Shown: positions 1-13,328 of the stretch, piece after piece
How positions within the stretch are numbered: position 1 is the stretch's first letter
Layout of the letters: the number at the start of each line of letters is the position of its first letter
Source of the DNA: Akkermansiaceae bacterium
Lineage (GTDB): Bacteria; Verrucomicrobiota; Verrucomicrobiia; Verrucomicrobiales; Akkermansiaceae
DNA length: 64,000 bases
Assembly: GCA_947491475.1 (NCBI GenBank)
Contig: CANLKN010000001.1
Span: forward strand, 1 to 64,000
Reading direction: 5' to 3'
Program-made: the position numbers and the translations under genes
Notes under the pieces: generated by a model
The model's database searches: none
What the model was told of the DNA's origin: nothing
What the model saw: the letters and a program-made list of their open reading frames with translations, nothing else

Positions 1-1
1 G

Positions 2-865
2 CCGAAGGAATTCGACAAACTCACACCCTTGTTTCCCGACCAGCGCATCCACCTCGAAGGCGAAGGCCCGGATTTCCTCGGCGTGCGCGTGATCGATCTG
101 ATCGCCCCGCTCGGCAAGGGCCAGCGCGGCATCATCGTCGCTCCGCCACGCGGTGGCAAAACCATCCTGCTCAAACAGATCGCCCGCTCGATCCGCCTCA
201 ACCATCCGGATGCCGAGCTCATCATCCTCCTGCTCGACGAGCGGCCCGAGGAAGTGACGGATTTCGAGGAAACCGTGGGCGCGCGCGTTTATGCATCGAC
301 CTTCGATGAATCGCCGCGCCGTCATGCACAGGTGGCGGATCTGGTGATCGAGCGTGCCAAGCGCCTCGTCGAGCTGGGCAAGGACGTCATCCTGCTGCTC
401 GACAGCCTCACCCGCCTCGCCCGCGGCCACAACTCGGCGATGCAGGGCAGCGGCCCGATCGGCTCCGGCGGCGTCAGCCCGGTGGCCTTGCAGAAATCGC
501 GCAAGTTTTTCGGCACCGCCCGCAACGTCGAGGAGGGCGGCTCGCTCACCATCCTCGCCACCGCGCTGGTGGAAACCGAGAGCCGGCTGGATGATGTGGT
601 CTTCGAGGAATTCAAGGGCACCGGCAACATGGAGGTGCGGCTCGACCGCGAGCTCGCCGAGCGCCGCGTTTTCCCCGCCATCCACATCCCGCAATCCGGC
701 ACCCGCAACGACGACCGGCTCTATCACCCGGACGAGTTCCTCAAGGTGGTGGACGTCCGCCGCCAGCTCGCCGGCCTGCCGATCGGCGATGCCATCGAGA
801 CTTTGCTCAAGAATCTAAAGGCCACCAAGACCAACGCCGAACTGCTGCTGCGCGGCCTGCGCTGA
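2..865 (+). CDS. rho: Transcription termination factor Rho (C-terminal part, 5' truncated by window edge)
   Basis: Frame open from base 2: PKEFDKLTPLFPDQRIHLE...GKGQRGIIVAPPRGGKTILLKQIA (Walker A), LLDSLTRLARGHN, SGGVSPVALQKSRKFFGTARN, typical of Rho. Confidence 0.97.
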   Translation, partial: PKEFDKLTPLFPDQRIHLEGEGPDFLGVRVIDLIAPLGKGQRGIIVAPPRGGKTILLKQIARSIRLNHPDAELIILLLDERPEEVTDFEETVGARVYASTFDESPRRHAQVADLVIERAKRLVELGKDVILLLDSLTRLARGHNSAMQGSGPIGSGGVSPVALQKSRKFFGTARNVEEGGSLTILATALVETESRLDDVVFEEFKGTGNMEVRLDRELAERRVFPAIHIPQSGTRNDDRLYHPDEFLKVVDVRRQLAGLPIGDAIETLLKNLKATKTNAELLLRGLR

Positions 866-872
866 GTAGTGA

Positions 873-989
873 CTGTAGCGGCGGTCTATGACCGCCGATG
901 CCGATGAAATGCGCGAAGCCTCTTCATTGGCTTTCCCATGACATCTCGCCCTCGGGGGTAGCCAGCGACGCTCACAGACCGCCGCCACA
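873..989. repeat. Palindromic intergenic repeat, copy A (~117 bp)
   Basis: Begins ctgtagcggcggtct..., ends ...gctcacagaccgccgccaca (inverted ends); shares internal gcgcgaagcctcttcat and agccagcgacg with copy at 23092. Confidence 0.8.
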
Positions 990-1120
990 AAACCCGCAAC
1001 TGGCTGATTGACAGCCCCCCTCCGGGCCGCCTAGTTTCCCGCGCGTTTCGCCGGGCCGGGTGATTTCCCACCCGCGCAGTCGGCGTTTCCGTTAGAAATA
1101 CACGACACCTATCACACACG

Positions 1121-3967
<2,847 letters not shown>

Positions 3968-3969
3968 AA

Positions 3970-3994
3970 CTGTAGCGGCGGTCTGTGACTGTCG
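3970..3994. repeat. Partial (one end only) copy of the ctgtagcggcggtctgtga repeat
   Basis: ctgtagcggcggtctgtgactgtcg immediately after the ppdK stop; matches the end of copies A/B. Confidence 0.6.
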
Positions 3995-4103
3995 CCAAAG
4001 TTCAAACCAAAGCCGCTCCGGGGAACCGGAGCGGCTTTTTTTGCGGATTCGACCGTTTCTCCCCGGATCAGGATGTCTCAGCCGTAATCATGCTGTGCAC
4101 CAT

Positions 4104-4241
4104 CGTGGCGCGGGCGTTTCGCCCGCAGACCTTCTGCAAATCCTTGTCACTTGCAAGCAGACGCCTGACACACCCATTGATGAGTTTTTTGGCATGCAGC
4201 AGCCGGCTTGATATGGCGGCGGGCGAGACGCCCGCGCCACG
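4104..4241. repeat. Inverted-repeat element with 23-bp GC-rich ends
   Basis: cgtggcgcgggcgtttcgcccgc (4104-4126) vs reverse complement of 4219-4241, cgtggcgcgggcgtctcgcccgc: 22/23 identical. Confidence 0.8.
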
Positions 4242-4373
4242 GTTTGTTACCCTACTGCATGGTTATCGCGGTTATGGTCACCTCGCTCAAGCTTGCCTCC
4301 AGTTGGTCCATAGCCGGAGTCGGGCGTCAGGCATACCGTCAAGTCAGTGTGATTTCAGGATAACACAAATGTT

Positions 4374-6605
4374 TCACGAGAAATTCAGCGCATCCATGTC
4401 GAAGACGACGGTGACGTCCTCCGGCAGGCTGGTTCGAGCGAGGACCGTCTGGACATGGCGGGTGAGTGGGCGGGCTTTTTGCGAACGCAGGGTGATCTGG
4501 AAGCGGAACTGCCCGTGCGCCTTGATCAGCGGTGATGGCAGGACCTCGCCTAACAGGATGCCATGCGGCAGGTCCTCGGCCAGCCTCAGATGCAACGTCT
4601 GCAAGGTGAACTCCGCGCGGCGCTCGTGATTCGAGCGGGCTGTTAGAACGGCGCAATGGCCGTAGGGAGGAAACGCGAACTGCCGCCGGAATTCCATTTC
4701 CTGCTCGGAAAACCCGTCGAAATCATGCCGCCGCGCGTATTGGATGGATGGCGAGTGAGGCGTGAAGGTCTGCACGATCACCTCGCCCTCCAGATCGCCA
4801 CGGCCAGCGCGGCCGGCAACCTGGGTGATGAGTTGGAAGGTGCGCTCGCCGGCGCGGAAGTCCGGCACGTGCAGGCTGAGGTCCGCGTTTAGGATGCCGA
4901 CCAGCGTGACGTTGGGGAAATGCAGGCCCTTGGCGATCATCTGGGTGCCGATGAGAATGTCGATCTTGTGGGACTTGAAGGCGTTGAGCGTATCGCGCAG
5001 CGCGTGCTTGCGGCGCATGGCATCGGCATCGATGCGGGCGATCTTCGCGGCGGGCAGGACCTTGGCCATGATTTCCTCCACCTTCTGCGTGCCGTAGCCT
5101 TGCAGGATGATTGCAGGGTCCTTGCACTCCGGGCACTTGCGCGGGACGATGCTCTGGTGGCCGCAAACATGACAGACGAGGCGCTCGTCGGTGCGGTGAT
5201 AGGTGAGCGCCACCGAGCAATGCGGGCACTGGCAGACATGGCCGCACTGCGGGCATTGCAGCGAGCGGGCGAAGCCGCGGCGGTTCAGGAACAGGATCGA
5301 CTGCTCGCCTTTTTCCAATCGCTGCTCGAGCGCCACGCGCAGCTTGTCGGATAGAACGGCGGGGCCGCCCTTGTGTTTGCTGGCCTCCAACCGCATGTCC
5401 ACCACGCGCACGAGCGGCATTTTCTGACCGTCGGCGCGCTGGTCGAGGCGCAGGAGTTGATATTTTCCAAGCTGCGAGTTATGCCATGATTCGAGCGAGG
5501 GAGTGGCCGAGCCGAGCACGATCGCGCAGCCTTCGAAAGCAGCGCGCAGGACCGCCACATCGCGGCCATGATAACGCGGCACGTTCTCCTGCTTGTAGGT
5601 GTTTTCATGTTCCTCATCCACCAGGATGAGCCCGAGATCCGGCAGGGGTGCGAAGACTGCCGAGCGCGCGCCGATCACGATGCGCGCCAGCCCCTTGCGG
5701 ATGCGGTGCCATTCGTCGAAACGCTCGCCTTGCGAAAGATTCGAATGCAGCACCGCCACCTGGTCCTGCATGGAGGCGAAGCGTGCTTTAAAACGACGGA
5801 CGGTTTGTGGGGTGAGGGAAATTTCCGGCACCAGCACGAGAACGGTTTTACCCATATCGATCACCCGCCGCGCGGCCTGGAGATAGACCTCGGTCTTGCC
5901 GGAGCCGGTGACGCCTAACAGAAGGATCGGCTTGGGTGTTTCCGAGCCCAGGCTTTCAAGGATGGCATCGAGCGCCCGTTGCTGGTCCTCATTCATGGCG
6001 AGCGGCAGGGATTCGAGCACCTCGTCGGCGCCATCGGCCTCGGGATCGCGGCGGACTTCCTCGGCTTCCAGGCGCAGCAAGCCGGCTTTTTCCATACTCT
6101 TGAGAGCGGCGGCCGAGCCATCGCCGAGATCCGCAACGGGCAAGCGCATCTCCGCCGCGTGGGCGAGCAGCGCGAGGATCGCATGCTGGCGCGGCGCGCG
6201 TTTCGCCAGTTTTTCCAACACGGAGGGATCGGGTGCGGCATCCAGGATGGCCACGCGGCGGGTCTTGGCGGAGTTTTCCTCCGAACGCACCGACTCCGGC
6301 AGCAACGAGCGGATCACCGTTTCGATGCCGCAGCCATAATAGTCCGCGATCCAGCGGCCGCAGCGCAACAGCACCGGCGTGATGAGCGGCTCCGGATCAA
6401 TCAGCGACTCCAATTCGCGCAAGGCGAAATCCATCTGCACATCCTCGACCAGCGAGAGCACGGTGCCGGTAGCGGATTTTCGACGCAACGGAATGCGCAC
6501 GCGGCAGCCGGGGCGCACGTCGAGCCCTGCCGGCACGGCGTAGTCGAAGACCAGCTCCGAAGGACCATCGATCAGCACACGAACAATCACCGCGCCACCG
6601 TGCAT
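4374..6605 (-). CDS. priA: Primosomal protein N' (PriA helicase)
   Basis: GVTGSGKTEVYLQ, DEEHENTYKQ, zinc-binding CPQCGHVCQCPHCSVALTYHR...CHVCGH, GTQMIAKGLHFPNVTLVG, QVAGRAGRGDLEGEV. Confidence 0.96.
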   Translation of the reverse strand: MHGGAVIVRVLIDGPSELVFDYAVPAGLDVRPGCRVRIPLRRKSATGTVLSLVEDVQMDFALRELESLIDPEPLITPVLLRCGRWIADYYGCGIETVIRSLLPESVRSEENSAKTRRVAILDAAPDPSVLEKLAKRAPRQHAILALLAHAAEMRLPVADLGDGSAAALKSMEKAGLLRLEAEEVRRDPEADGADEVLESLPLAMNEDQQRALDAILESLGSETPKPILLLGVTGSGKTEVYLQAARRVIDMGKTVLVLVPEISLTPQTVRRFKARFASMQDQVAVLHSNLSQGERFDEWHRIRKGLARIVIGARSAVFAPLPDLGLILVDEEHENTYKQENVPRYHGRDVAVLRAAFEGCAIVLGSATPSLESWHNSQLGKYQLLRLDQRADGQKMPLVRVVDMRLEASKHKGGPAVLSDKLRVALEQRLEKGEQSILFLNRRGFARSLQCPQCGHVCQCPHCSVALTYHRTDERLVCHVCGHQSIVPRKCPECKDPAIILQGYGTQKVEEIMAKVLPAAKIARIDADAMRRKHALRDTLNAFKSHKIDILIGTQMIAKGLHFPNVTLVGILNADLSLHVPDFRAGERTFQLITQVAGRAGRGDLEGEVIVQTFTPHSPSIQYARRHDFDGFSEQEMEFRRQFAFPPYGHCAVLTARSNHERRAEFTLQTLHLRLAEDLPHGILLGEVLPSPLIKAHGQFRFQITLRSQKARPLTRHVQTVLARTSLPEDVTVVFDMDALNFS

Positions 6606-6698
6606 CCGCCTGAGGCGGCGGCCAAGAGTGATTTCGAGCTTTGTGTTGCCGAAAATATTCCTTGGCAGGGTGGGGCGTGCGTCTGAGCCTAGTCACCA

Positions 6699-7985
6699 AT
6701 GACCCATTCCATGGCATTCCTCTGCTACGGCCTCCTTGCCTGGCCGTGCATCGCAACCGCCGAAAACACCGAGGCTGCGGATTTTCAAAGCCAGGTTGAG
6801 GCCGGAAAACTTTCGCGCAGCGCGGACAAGCTGGTGGAAATCCCGGCCGTCTGGTCTCTCAAACCGGATGATCTGGACGCCGCATACGCAATGCCGGAGG
6901 GCGCGCAGATGAAGAAAAACCCCTACTTCAACTGGATGACCCAAAGCCGCGACCGCGCGGTCTTCATGCGCCGCCCTTACACGAATCTGATGGTGGACCT
7001 CACGCTCTTTGAGGGTGCGCTGCCGGTCGAGGAAGTGGTGGTGGATTTCCTCGATGGCAAACTCAACGGAATCACCTTTTCATTCTACAACCGCGGCGAT
7101 TCCGGCGAAATCAGCCGCGAGGAATTCGAAAAACGCATGAAACTCTGCGGCCAGAAAATCGGCGCGTTGCTCGACATCCGGCCGAATTCCAAAAAAGCCA
7201 ATCCCACCCAGGGACTGCTGGCGGATGGTTGGATCTGGGTTTCGCAAAAAGGCATGGCGACCCTTGAGCACAATCCCGAGGCGCTGCAGGGAAAACCCGA
7301 GTTCCTGCGTCTCAAAATCGCCCCACGCGATGCCAAAGGCGTGTTTGCCGCCGCTTTCCAAAGCCGACCATCGGCAGTGAAAGTCTCGGAGCTGCCCAAG
7401 AATGTGGTCCGCGAAAATGGCGACGTCTTTATCAAGGGCATTCCGATGGTGGACCAAGGTCCGAAGGGATATTGCGTCGTGGCCACCGCCCAGCGCCTGC
7501 TCGAATATTATGGCATCCCCGCCGACCAACACCAGCTCGCCCAGGTGGCCGGATCGGATGCGGAAAAAGGGACCAACTCACTGGCGATGTCCGAAGCGCT
7601 CGGCAAGATCGACTATCGTTTCAAGACCCGCTTCAAAATCCACGCCATGGGCCATGAGAACCGCTTGGTGCAGGTGGATGAACGCAAAATGACCGTCGGC
7701 CGGGATTTCCCGCAAAGCCAGTTTGAGAAAACCATCCGCAGCTCCATCGACAACGGCGTGCCGCTGCTGTGGGCACTCGTTCTCGGCCAATACCCCGAGG
7801 ACCCGCCGATCGCCATGCAGCAGGGCGGCGGCCACATGCGCATGATCATCGGCTACAACGATGCGGCCAAGCAGCTCATTTTCACAGACTCCTGGGGTGC
7901 CGGCCACGAGATGAAACGCATGACCATGGAGCACGCCTATCAGGCATCCCAGGGCTTGTTCACCATGACGCCCACCGTCAGGTGA
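6699..7985 (+). CDS. Secreted C39-like papain-fold cysteine peptidase
   Basis: N-terminal signal-like segment; GIPMVDQGPKGYCVVATAQRLLEYYG (Cys), GGGHMRMIIGYN (His), FTDSWGAGHE (Asp). Confidence 0.65.
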   Translation: MTHSMAFLCYGLLAWPCIATAENTEAADFQSQVEAGKLSRSADKLVEIPAVWSLKPDDLDAAYAMPEGAQMKKNPYFNWMTQSRDRAVFMRRPYTNLMVDLTLFEGALPVEEVVVDFLDGKLNGITFSFYNRGDSGEISREEFEKRMKLCGQKIGALLDIRPNSKKANPTQGLLADGWIWVSQKGMATLEHNPEALQGKPEFLRLKIAPRDAKGVFAAAFQSRPSAVKVSELPKNVVRENGDVFIKGIPMVDQGPKGYCVVATAQRLLEYYGIPADQHQLAQVAGSDAEKGTNSLAMSEALGKIDYRFKTRFKIHAMGHENRLVQVDERKMTVGRDFPQSQFEKTIRSSIDNGVPLLWALVLGQYPEDPPIAMQQGGGHMRMIIGYNDAAKQLIFTDSWGAGHEMKRMTMEHAYQASQGLFTMTPTVR

Positions 7986-8022
7986 CCGGTGCGCATGAAG
8001 CGGCGGCTCATTGATTCAATGA

Positions 8023-10278
8023 ATGAAACGCAAAGCGAAATGGGTTTATGTGATACTTGGCGTTTTTGCCGTGCTGATCGTTGCGGAGGAAGTTGCTTTG
8101 CGTCTTACGCCGTTTCCCGCAGGGCTTGCATTGCCGCCGCCGGGCAGCACTGAGTTTCTCGACCGTCATGGAAGCTCGCTGCGCCTCCTGTTAGTGGATG
8201 AGCGCCGCTATGCCAAACACTGCGCGCTTGATGAAATCGCGCCGCACTTGATCGAGGCCACACTGAGTGCGGAAGACCGTAGGTTTCATGATCATTCCGG
8301 AATCGACTGGTTGGCATCCGCGCGTGCCATGGGAAGCGCACTGCGCCGGGGCCAGGCTCATTCCGGCGCATCCACCGTCACCCAGCAATTGGTCAAGCTC
8401 ACGCAACCGGGACCGCGCACCATCCGCCGCAAGCTCGCTGAAATGTGGCTGGCCCGTCGGGTTGAGCGTGAATGGAGCAAGGAAAGAATCCTGCAGGAAT
8501 ACCTCAATCGCCTCGACTATGGCAATCTCCAGCACGGCATCGCCGCTGCCAGTCGATTCTATTTCAACAAACCGCCGGCCGATCTGAGCGCTGCGGAGGC
8601 GGCGCTGCTCGCGGGGCTTCCGCGCGCGCCGGGACGCCTCAACCCGCACACCCACATCGCCTCGGCCCGCGAGCGCCAGCAATGGGTGCTCGGACGCATG
8701 CGGGCAAACGGCTTGCTCGATGTGGAAACCCATGCACGGGCCATCGCCGAACCTTTGCGGCTCGCTCCGCCGAAACATCCATGGCAGGCCCCACATTTCG
8801 TCGATCTGTTGCTGCGACGCGGCAACATCCTGCCACCAGCTGGCGGACCTGTGCGCACCACGCTTGATTTGCCACTCAATCGTTTTGTTGAAAGCCGTTT
8901 GACCGACCAACTCCGGCTCATCGCCGAACACCATGCGACCAGTGCGGCGGCGGTGGTGATCCACAATCCGACCGGCGAAGTGCTGGCGATGGCCGCCGCC
9001 AGCAACGAGGAGTTCCAGGCCGGCAGCGGCCAGGTCAACGGTGCATGGATCATCCGTTCGCCCGGTTCCGCATTGAAACCATTTACATATCTTCTCGCTC
9101 TCGAACAGGGCGCGAACCCCTGCACCGTGGTGGCTGATGTGCCCACGGATTTTGCCACCCCCACCGGACTTTACCGGCCCAACAACTACAACCATCGTTA
9201 TCATGGCCCGGTCAGCCTGCGAAACGCGCTGGGAAACTCGCTCAACGTCGCCGCCATACGTGCTTTGGAGCTCGGCGGCGGCCCGGACGCCTTGCACCGC
9301 CGCCTCGGTGAGCTGGGCCTGACCACTCTGGATCACTCGCCGGGATACTACGGACTTGGCCTGACCATCGGGAATGCCGAGGTGCGGTTGCTCGAACTCA
9401 CCAATGCCTACGCCACTCTCGGCCGACTCGGCACACACCGGCCGTATCGTTTGTTGGATCATCATCCGCCGCACGAAAAAGACAGCCACCAGGTCTGCGA
9501 TCCGCGCGCAAGCTGGTTGATTGCCGACATGCTCGCGGACAACCACGCGCGCAGCGCGGCGTTCGGACTCAACTCGTATCTTGCTTTTGATTTTCCCGTC
9601 GCCTGCAAGACCGGCACCAGTTCCGGCTACCGCGACAACTGGGCGCTCGGCTTCACGCCGGAATTCAGCGTCGGCGTGTGGGTGGGCAACATGGACGGCT
9701 CACCCATGCGCGGCATCACCGGTGTCACCGGCGCGGCTCCTGTGATGCATGAAATCATCAAACACCTGCACGAAACCCACGGCACCACTTGGTTCGGAAA
9801 GCCGGCGGGCATTGCAACTTACCGTGTCCATCCGCTCACCGGGCACATGGTCGCAACAGACGATGCGGGAAGCATCGATGAAAAATGCCTGTGGCCACCC
9901 CAGGCACCTAACCCGCAGGATTTCGATGCACGGGGCCGCGTCATTCTAGCCAATGAATATGCCGAATGGCTCGCCTCGCCACAAAACGCGCTCGGCGATC
10001 TTGTCACATGCTCCGCCTATACTTCCGAGCTGCGCGTCCTGCATCCGCAACCTGGAACGACCTATTATCTGGATCCAGACCTGCCTGCCGATAGCCAGCG
10101 CATCCGCCTCCGCGCTGAGTCGCCCGGCGTGGTTTCCTGGTCAAGCGAAACACTTGCCATTGAGATCGAAAAATCACAATCGAGCATCCGGCTACGGCCC
10201 GGCCGCCATGTTTTAACAGCCACCCACCCCGCTACCGGCCAGCGCGTGGAGACATGGATCGAAGTGATCGATCTGTGA
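8023..10278 (+). CDS. pbpC: Penicillin-binding protein 1C
   Basis: Transglycosylase motifs EDRRFHDHSGID, GASTVTQQLVKL; transpeptidase SPGSALKPFTYLLAL, KTGTSSGYRDNW; PBP1C-like C-terminal domain. Confidence 0.92.
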   Translation: MKRKAKWVYVILGVFAVLIVAEEVALRLTPFPAGLALPPPGSTEFLDRHGSSLRLLLVDERRYAKHCALDEIAPHLIEATLSAEDRRFHDHSGIDWLASARAMGSALRRGQAHSGASTVTQQLVKLTQPGPRTIRRKLAEMWLARRVEREWSKERILQEYLNRLDYGNLQHGIAAASRFYFNKPPADLSAAEAALLAGLPRAPGRLNPHTHIASARERQQWVLGRMRANGLLDVETHARAIAEPLRLAPPKHPWQAPHFVDLLLRRGNILPPAGGPVRTTLDLPLNRFVESRLTDQLRLIAEHHATSAAAVVIHNPTGEVLAMAAASNEEFQAGSGQVNGAWIIRSPGSALKPFTYLLALEQGANPCTVVADVPTDFATPTGLYRPNNYNHRYHGPVSLRNALGNSLNVAAIRALELGGGPDALHRRLGELGLTTLDHSPGYYGLGLTIGNAEVRLLELTNAYATLGRLGTHRPYRLLDHHPPHEKDSHQVCDPRASWLIADMLADNHARSAAFGLNSYLAFDFPVACKTGTSSGYRDNWALGFTPEFSVGVWVGNMDGSPMRGITGVTGAAPVMHEIIKHLHETHGTTWFGKPAGIATYRVHPLTGHMVATDDAGSIDEKCLWPPQAPNPQDFDARGRVILANEYAEWLASPQNALGDLVTCSAYTSELRVLHPQPGTTYYLDPDLPADSQRIRLRAESPGVVSWSSETLAIEIEKSQSSIRLRPGRHVLTATHPATGQRVETWIEVIDL

Positions 10279-10306
10279 TACACGCTTTCGCCATCGGCCG
10301 TTGATC

Positions 10307-11080
10307 TCAGCGCGTGACTCCGCGTTCCGAGCTTTCGATGAAATGGATCAGGTGCGCCACTTGCGGCGTGTCGGCGGCATGGGTGGCCTTGAGCGAGCTG
10401 ATTGAATTGGCGAGATTGCTGTCCTTTTTCAGGAAGAGTTTCTTATAGGCGGACTTGAGTGCCTTGATATCATCTTCGGGAAACCCGCGGCGCTGGAGGC
10501 CCACGATGTTGAGGCCGCGCGTCGAGGCCGGATTGCCATCCACAATCATGAACGGCGGCACATCCTGCACCACTTTTGACAATCCGCCGACGATCGCGTG
10601 CTTGCCGATGCGGCAGAATTGATGGGCGGCGGCAAAGCCTGAAATGATCACATGGTCCTCGACCACGATGTGGCCTGCCAGCCCGACCGAGTTGGAAAGA
10701 ATGATGTGATCGCCAAGTTGGCAGTCATGGGCGACGTGTGAGTAGCAGAGCAGCAAATTGTGCGAACCGATCCGCGTCGGCAGGCTCTCGTGAGTGCCGC
10801 GGTGCACGGTGGTGTTTTCGCGGAAGACGTTGTGATCACCCACTTCCAGCCATGTCGGCTCGCCGATGTATTTCAAATCCTGAGTCTTGCCGCCGATCAC
10901 TGCGAACGGGAAAAACTCGTTGCCACGGCCGAATTTCGAGTGCCCTTCGATCACCACGTGCGAGTGCAGCACGCAGTCGTCGCCGAGTTCCACATTGGCA
11001 CCGACCACGCAAAACGGCCCGATGCGGACGTTGTTTCCGATTTTGGCGAGCGGCGAGACGATGGAGGTTGGATGAATCAC
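10307..11080 (-). CDS. lpxA: UDP-N-acetylglucosamine acyltransferase
   Basis: VIHPTSIVSPLAKIGNNVRIGPFCVVGANVELGDDCVLHSHVVIEG...NEFFPFAVIGGKTQDLKY; GTG start at 11080 inferred by alignment to typical MIHPT start. Confidence 0.93.
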   Translation of the reverse strand: MIHPTSIVSPLAKIGNNVRIGPFCVVGANVELGDDCVLHSHVVIEGHSKFGRGNEFFPFAVIGGKTQDLKYIGEPTWLEVGDHNVFRENTTVHRGTHESLPTRIGSHNLLLCYSHVAHDCQLGDHIILSNSVGLAGHIVVEDHVIISGFAAAHQFCRIGKHAIVGGLSKVVQDVPPFMIVDGNPASTRGLNIVGLQRRGFPEDDIKALKSAYKKLFLKKDSNLANSISSLKATHAADTPQVAHLIHFIESSERGVTR

Positions 11081-11197
11081 GGAGAGGATTTCCGCCCATC
11101 CCGCGCCGCCTGACGAGCCAATTTTTGCGCCTGGCGGCAGGGGCAATTGCCCCTTGATGCGGCATCGGGCCCGGATAGCATCCGTCCACAACCTTCC

Positions 11198-12445
11198 ATG
11201 TCAGAAATTCAGGAAACCATCCACCAAATGGGCCGCCAGGCGCGGGCGGCCGCCTATGCGCTGGCCCAACTTTCGGCCGACGAGAAAAATGCCATTCTCC
11301 GCTCCATGGCGGCGGCCATCCGTGAAAATGCCGCATCGTTGTTAGATGCCAATGCCAAAGACCTCGCAGCAGGTATCGAAAAAGGCCTCTCTGCCGCCAT
11401 GCTCGACCGCCTCCGCCTCGATGAGGCCCGCATCGAGGCGATGGCCGCCGGCATCGACCAAGTCGCCAAACTGCCGGACCCGGTGGGCCAGGTGATGGAC
11501 AAGTGGATGCGTCCCAACGGCATCGAAATCGAGCAAGTCCGCGTGCCCATCGGCACCATTGGCATCATTTACGAAAGCCGTCCGAACGTCACCGCCGACG
11601 CAGCCGTGCTTTGTTTCAAAACCGGAAACGCCACCATTCTCCGTGGTGGCAGCGAGGCCATCCACTCGAATCGGGCGATCGCCGCCGCCCTTGCCTCTGC
11701 CGGTGCGCCGGAACATTCCATCCAGCTCATTCCCTTCACCGACCGCGAAAGCGTCGCGGTGCTTGCCGGCATGGACCAGTGGCTCGATCTGATCATCCCG
11801 CGCGGCGGCAAGGGACTCATCGAAACCGTCGTCTCGCTTGCCCGCATGCCCGTCATCAAACATTACGACGGCATCTGCCACCTCTTCGTGGACAAGGCCG
11901 CGGACGTCGATATGGCGGTTTCTCTAACAGTCAACGCCAAGACTCAGAAATGCGGCGTCTGCAATGCCTTGGAAACCCTGCTCGTCCACCGCGCCATGGC
12001 CGCTGCCTTCCTGCCGAAAGCCGCTGCCGCGCTGCGCGAAAAACGAGTCGAACTCCGTGGCTGCGGAGAAACGCGGGCCGTTCTAACAGATATCCTCCCC
12101 GCTACCGAGGACGATTGGAGCACTGAATATCTCGATCTCATCCTCTCGATCAAAATCGTCGCATCGCCTGAAGAAGCGGTGGAACACATCAACCGCTACG
12201 GCTCGCACCACACCGACACCATCGTCACCGCTGACGAAGCCACCGCCGAGCGTTTCCTGCGCACCGTGGATTCCGCATGCGTTTTCCACAATGTCTCGAA
12301 CCGTTTTGCCGACGGCGGCGAGTTTGGTTTCGGCGCGGAAATCGGCATCTCCACCGACAAGCTCCACGCCCGTGGTCCGATGGGGCTGCGTGAACTCACC
12401 AGCTACCAATACCGGGTGCGCGGAAATGGGCAGGTGAGGGGATGA
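11198..12445 (+). CDS. proA: Gamma-glutamyl phosphate reductase
   Basis: [59 protein letters not shown]. Confidence 0.96.
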   Translation: MSEIQETIHQMGRQARAAAYALAQLSADEKNAILRSMAAAIRENAASLLDANAKDLAAGIEKGLSAAMLDRLRLDEARIEAMAAGIDQVAKLPDPVGQVMDKWMRPNGIEIEQVRVPIGTIGIIYESRPNVTADAAVLCFKTGNATILRGGSEAIHSNRAIAAALASAGAPEHSIQLIPFTDRESVAVLAGMDQWLDLIIPRGGKGLIETVVSLARMPVIKHYDGICHLFVDKAADVDMAVSLTVNAKTQKCGVCNALETLLVHRAMAAAFLPKAAAALREKRVELRGCGETRAVLTDILPATEDDWSTEYLDLILSIKIVASPEEAVEHINRYGSHHTDTIVTADEATAERFLRTVDSACVFHNVSNRFADGGEFGFGAEIGISTDKLHARGPMGLRELTSYQYRVRGNGQVRG

Positions 12446-12530
12446 TGATATCAAAATTTTCTCTGCGTTCCCTTTGCGGCATTGGCGGCACTGCGGTAAC
12501 CTCCATGTCCTGCCAAGTGTCCGACTACTG

Positions 12531-13271
12531 ATGAATTCCGAATCCACCACAGCGCCGCTGGTTTCCCCGGGTGTCGTGTTTGAAGCACGCAAGCTGCGCA
12601 AGGTCTATCACACCGGCGAGGTGGACGTGGTGGCGCTCGATGGCGTGGATATCGAACTCAACGCTGGCGAACTCGTGTGTCTGCTCGGGGCATCCGGCAG
12701 CGGAAAGTCCACACTGCTCAACATCCTCGGTGGCCTCGACCTGCCGACCTCCGGCGAGCTGATCTACAAGGGCTGGAAACTCGATGGCTCCGACGAACAA
12801 ATCCTCACCATGTTCCGCCGCAACTGCGTCGGTTTCGTATTCCAGTTCTACAACCTCATTCCCTCTCTAACAGCCCGCGAAAACGTCGCGCTCATCACCG
12901 GCATTTCCCGCAATCCGATGACACCCGCCGAAGCGCTCGACATGGTCGGCCTCGGCGCCCGCATGGATCATTTCCCGTCCCAGCTTTCCGGCGGCGAGCA
13001 GCAACGCGTGGCCATCGCCCGCGCCATCGCCAAGCGCCCGGAAGTCTTGCTTTGCGATGAACCCACCGGTGCGCTCGACGTCACCACCGGCATCACCGTG
13101 CTGGAAGCCGTGGAGCGCATCAACCGCGAACTCGGCACCCTCACCGTGGTCATCACTCACAACGCCGTAATGGCGGAAATGGCCGACCGCGTGCTGCATC
13201 TTTCCGACGGGAAAATCGTCAGCTCACACTGCAATATCACCCGGCTTCCGGTCTCGGAATTGAAGTGGTGA
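12531..13271 (+). CDS. ABC transporter ATP-binding protein (LolD/MacB-like)
   Basis: [18 protein letters not shown] Walker [17 protein letters not shown] signature; [11 protein letters not shown] Walker B. No adjacent permease. Confidence 0.88.
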   Translation: MNSESTTAPLVSPGVVFEARKLRKVYHTGEVDVVALDGVDIELNAGELVCLLGASGSGKSTLLNILGGLDLPTSGELIYKGWKLDGSDEQILTMFRRNCVGFVFQFYNLIPSLTARENVALITGISRNPMTPAEALDMVGLGARMDHFPSQLSGGEQQRVAIARAIAKRPEVLLCDEPTGALDVTTGITVLEAVERINRELGTLTVVITHNAVMAEMADRVLHLSDGKIVSSHCNITRLPVSELKW

Positions 13272-13328
13272 TTTTTCCCCGCGCGGTGTTTCTAAACCCT
13301 TCCAATCGCGAATTTCCCAATTTCCATT

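Noticed and set aside
3985-4629. 214-aa plus-strand ORF between ppdK and priA
   Set aside because: Runs through the repeat elements and into antisense of priA; no protein-like features.
8191-9546. 451-aa minus-strand ORF opposite pbpC
   Set aside because: Antisense of a clear PBP1C; no recognisable protein features.
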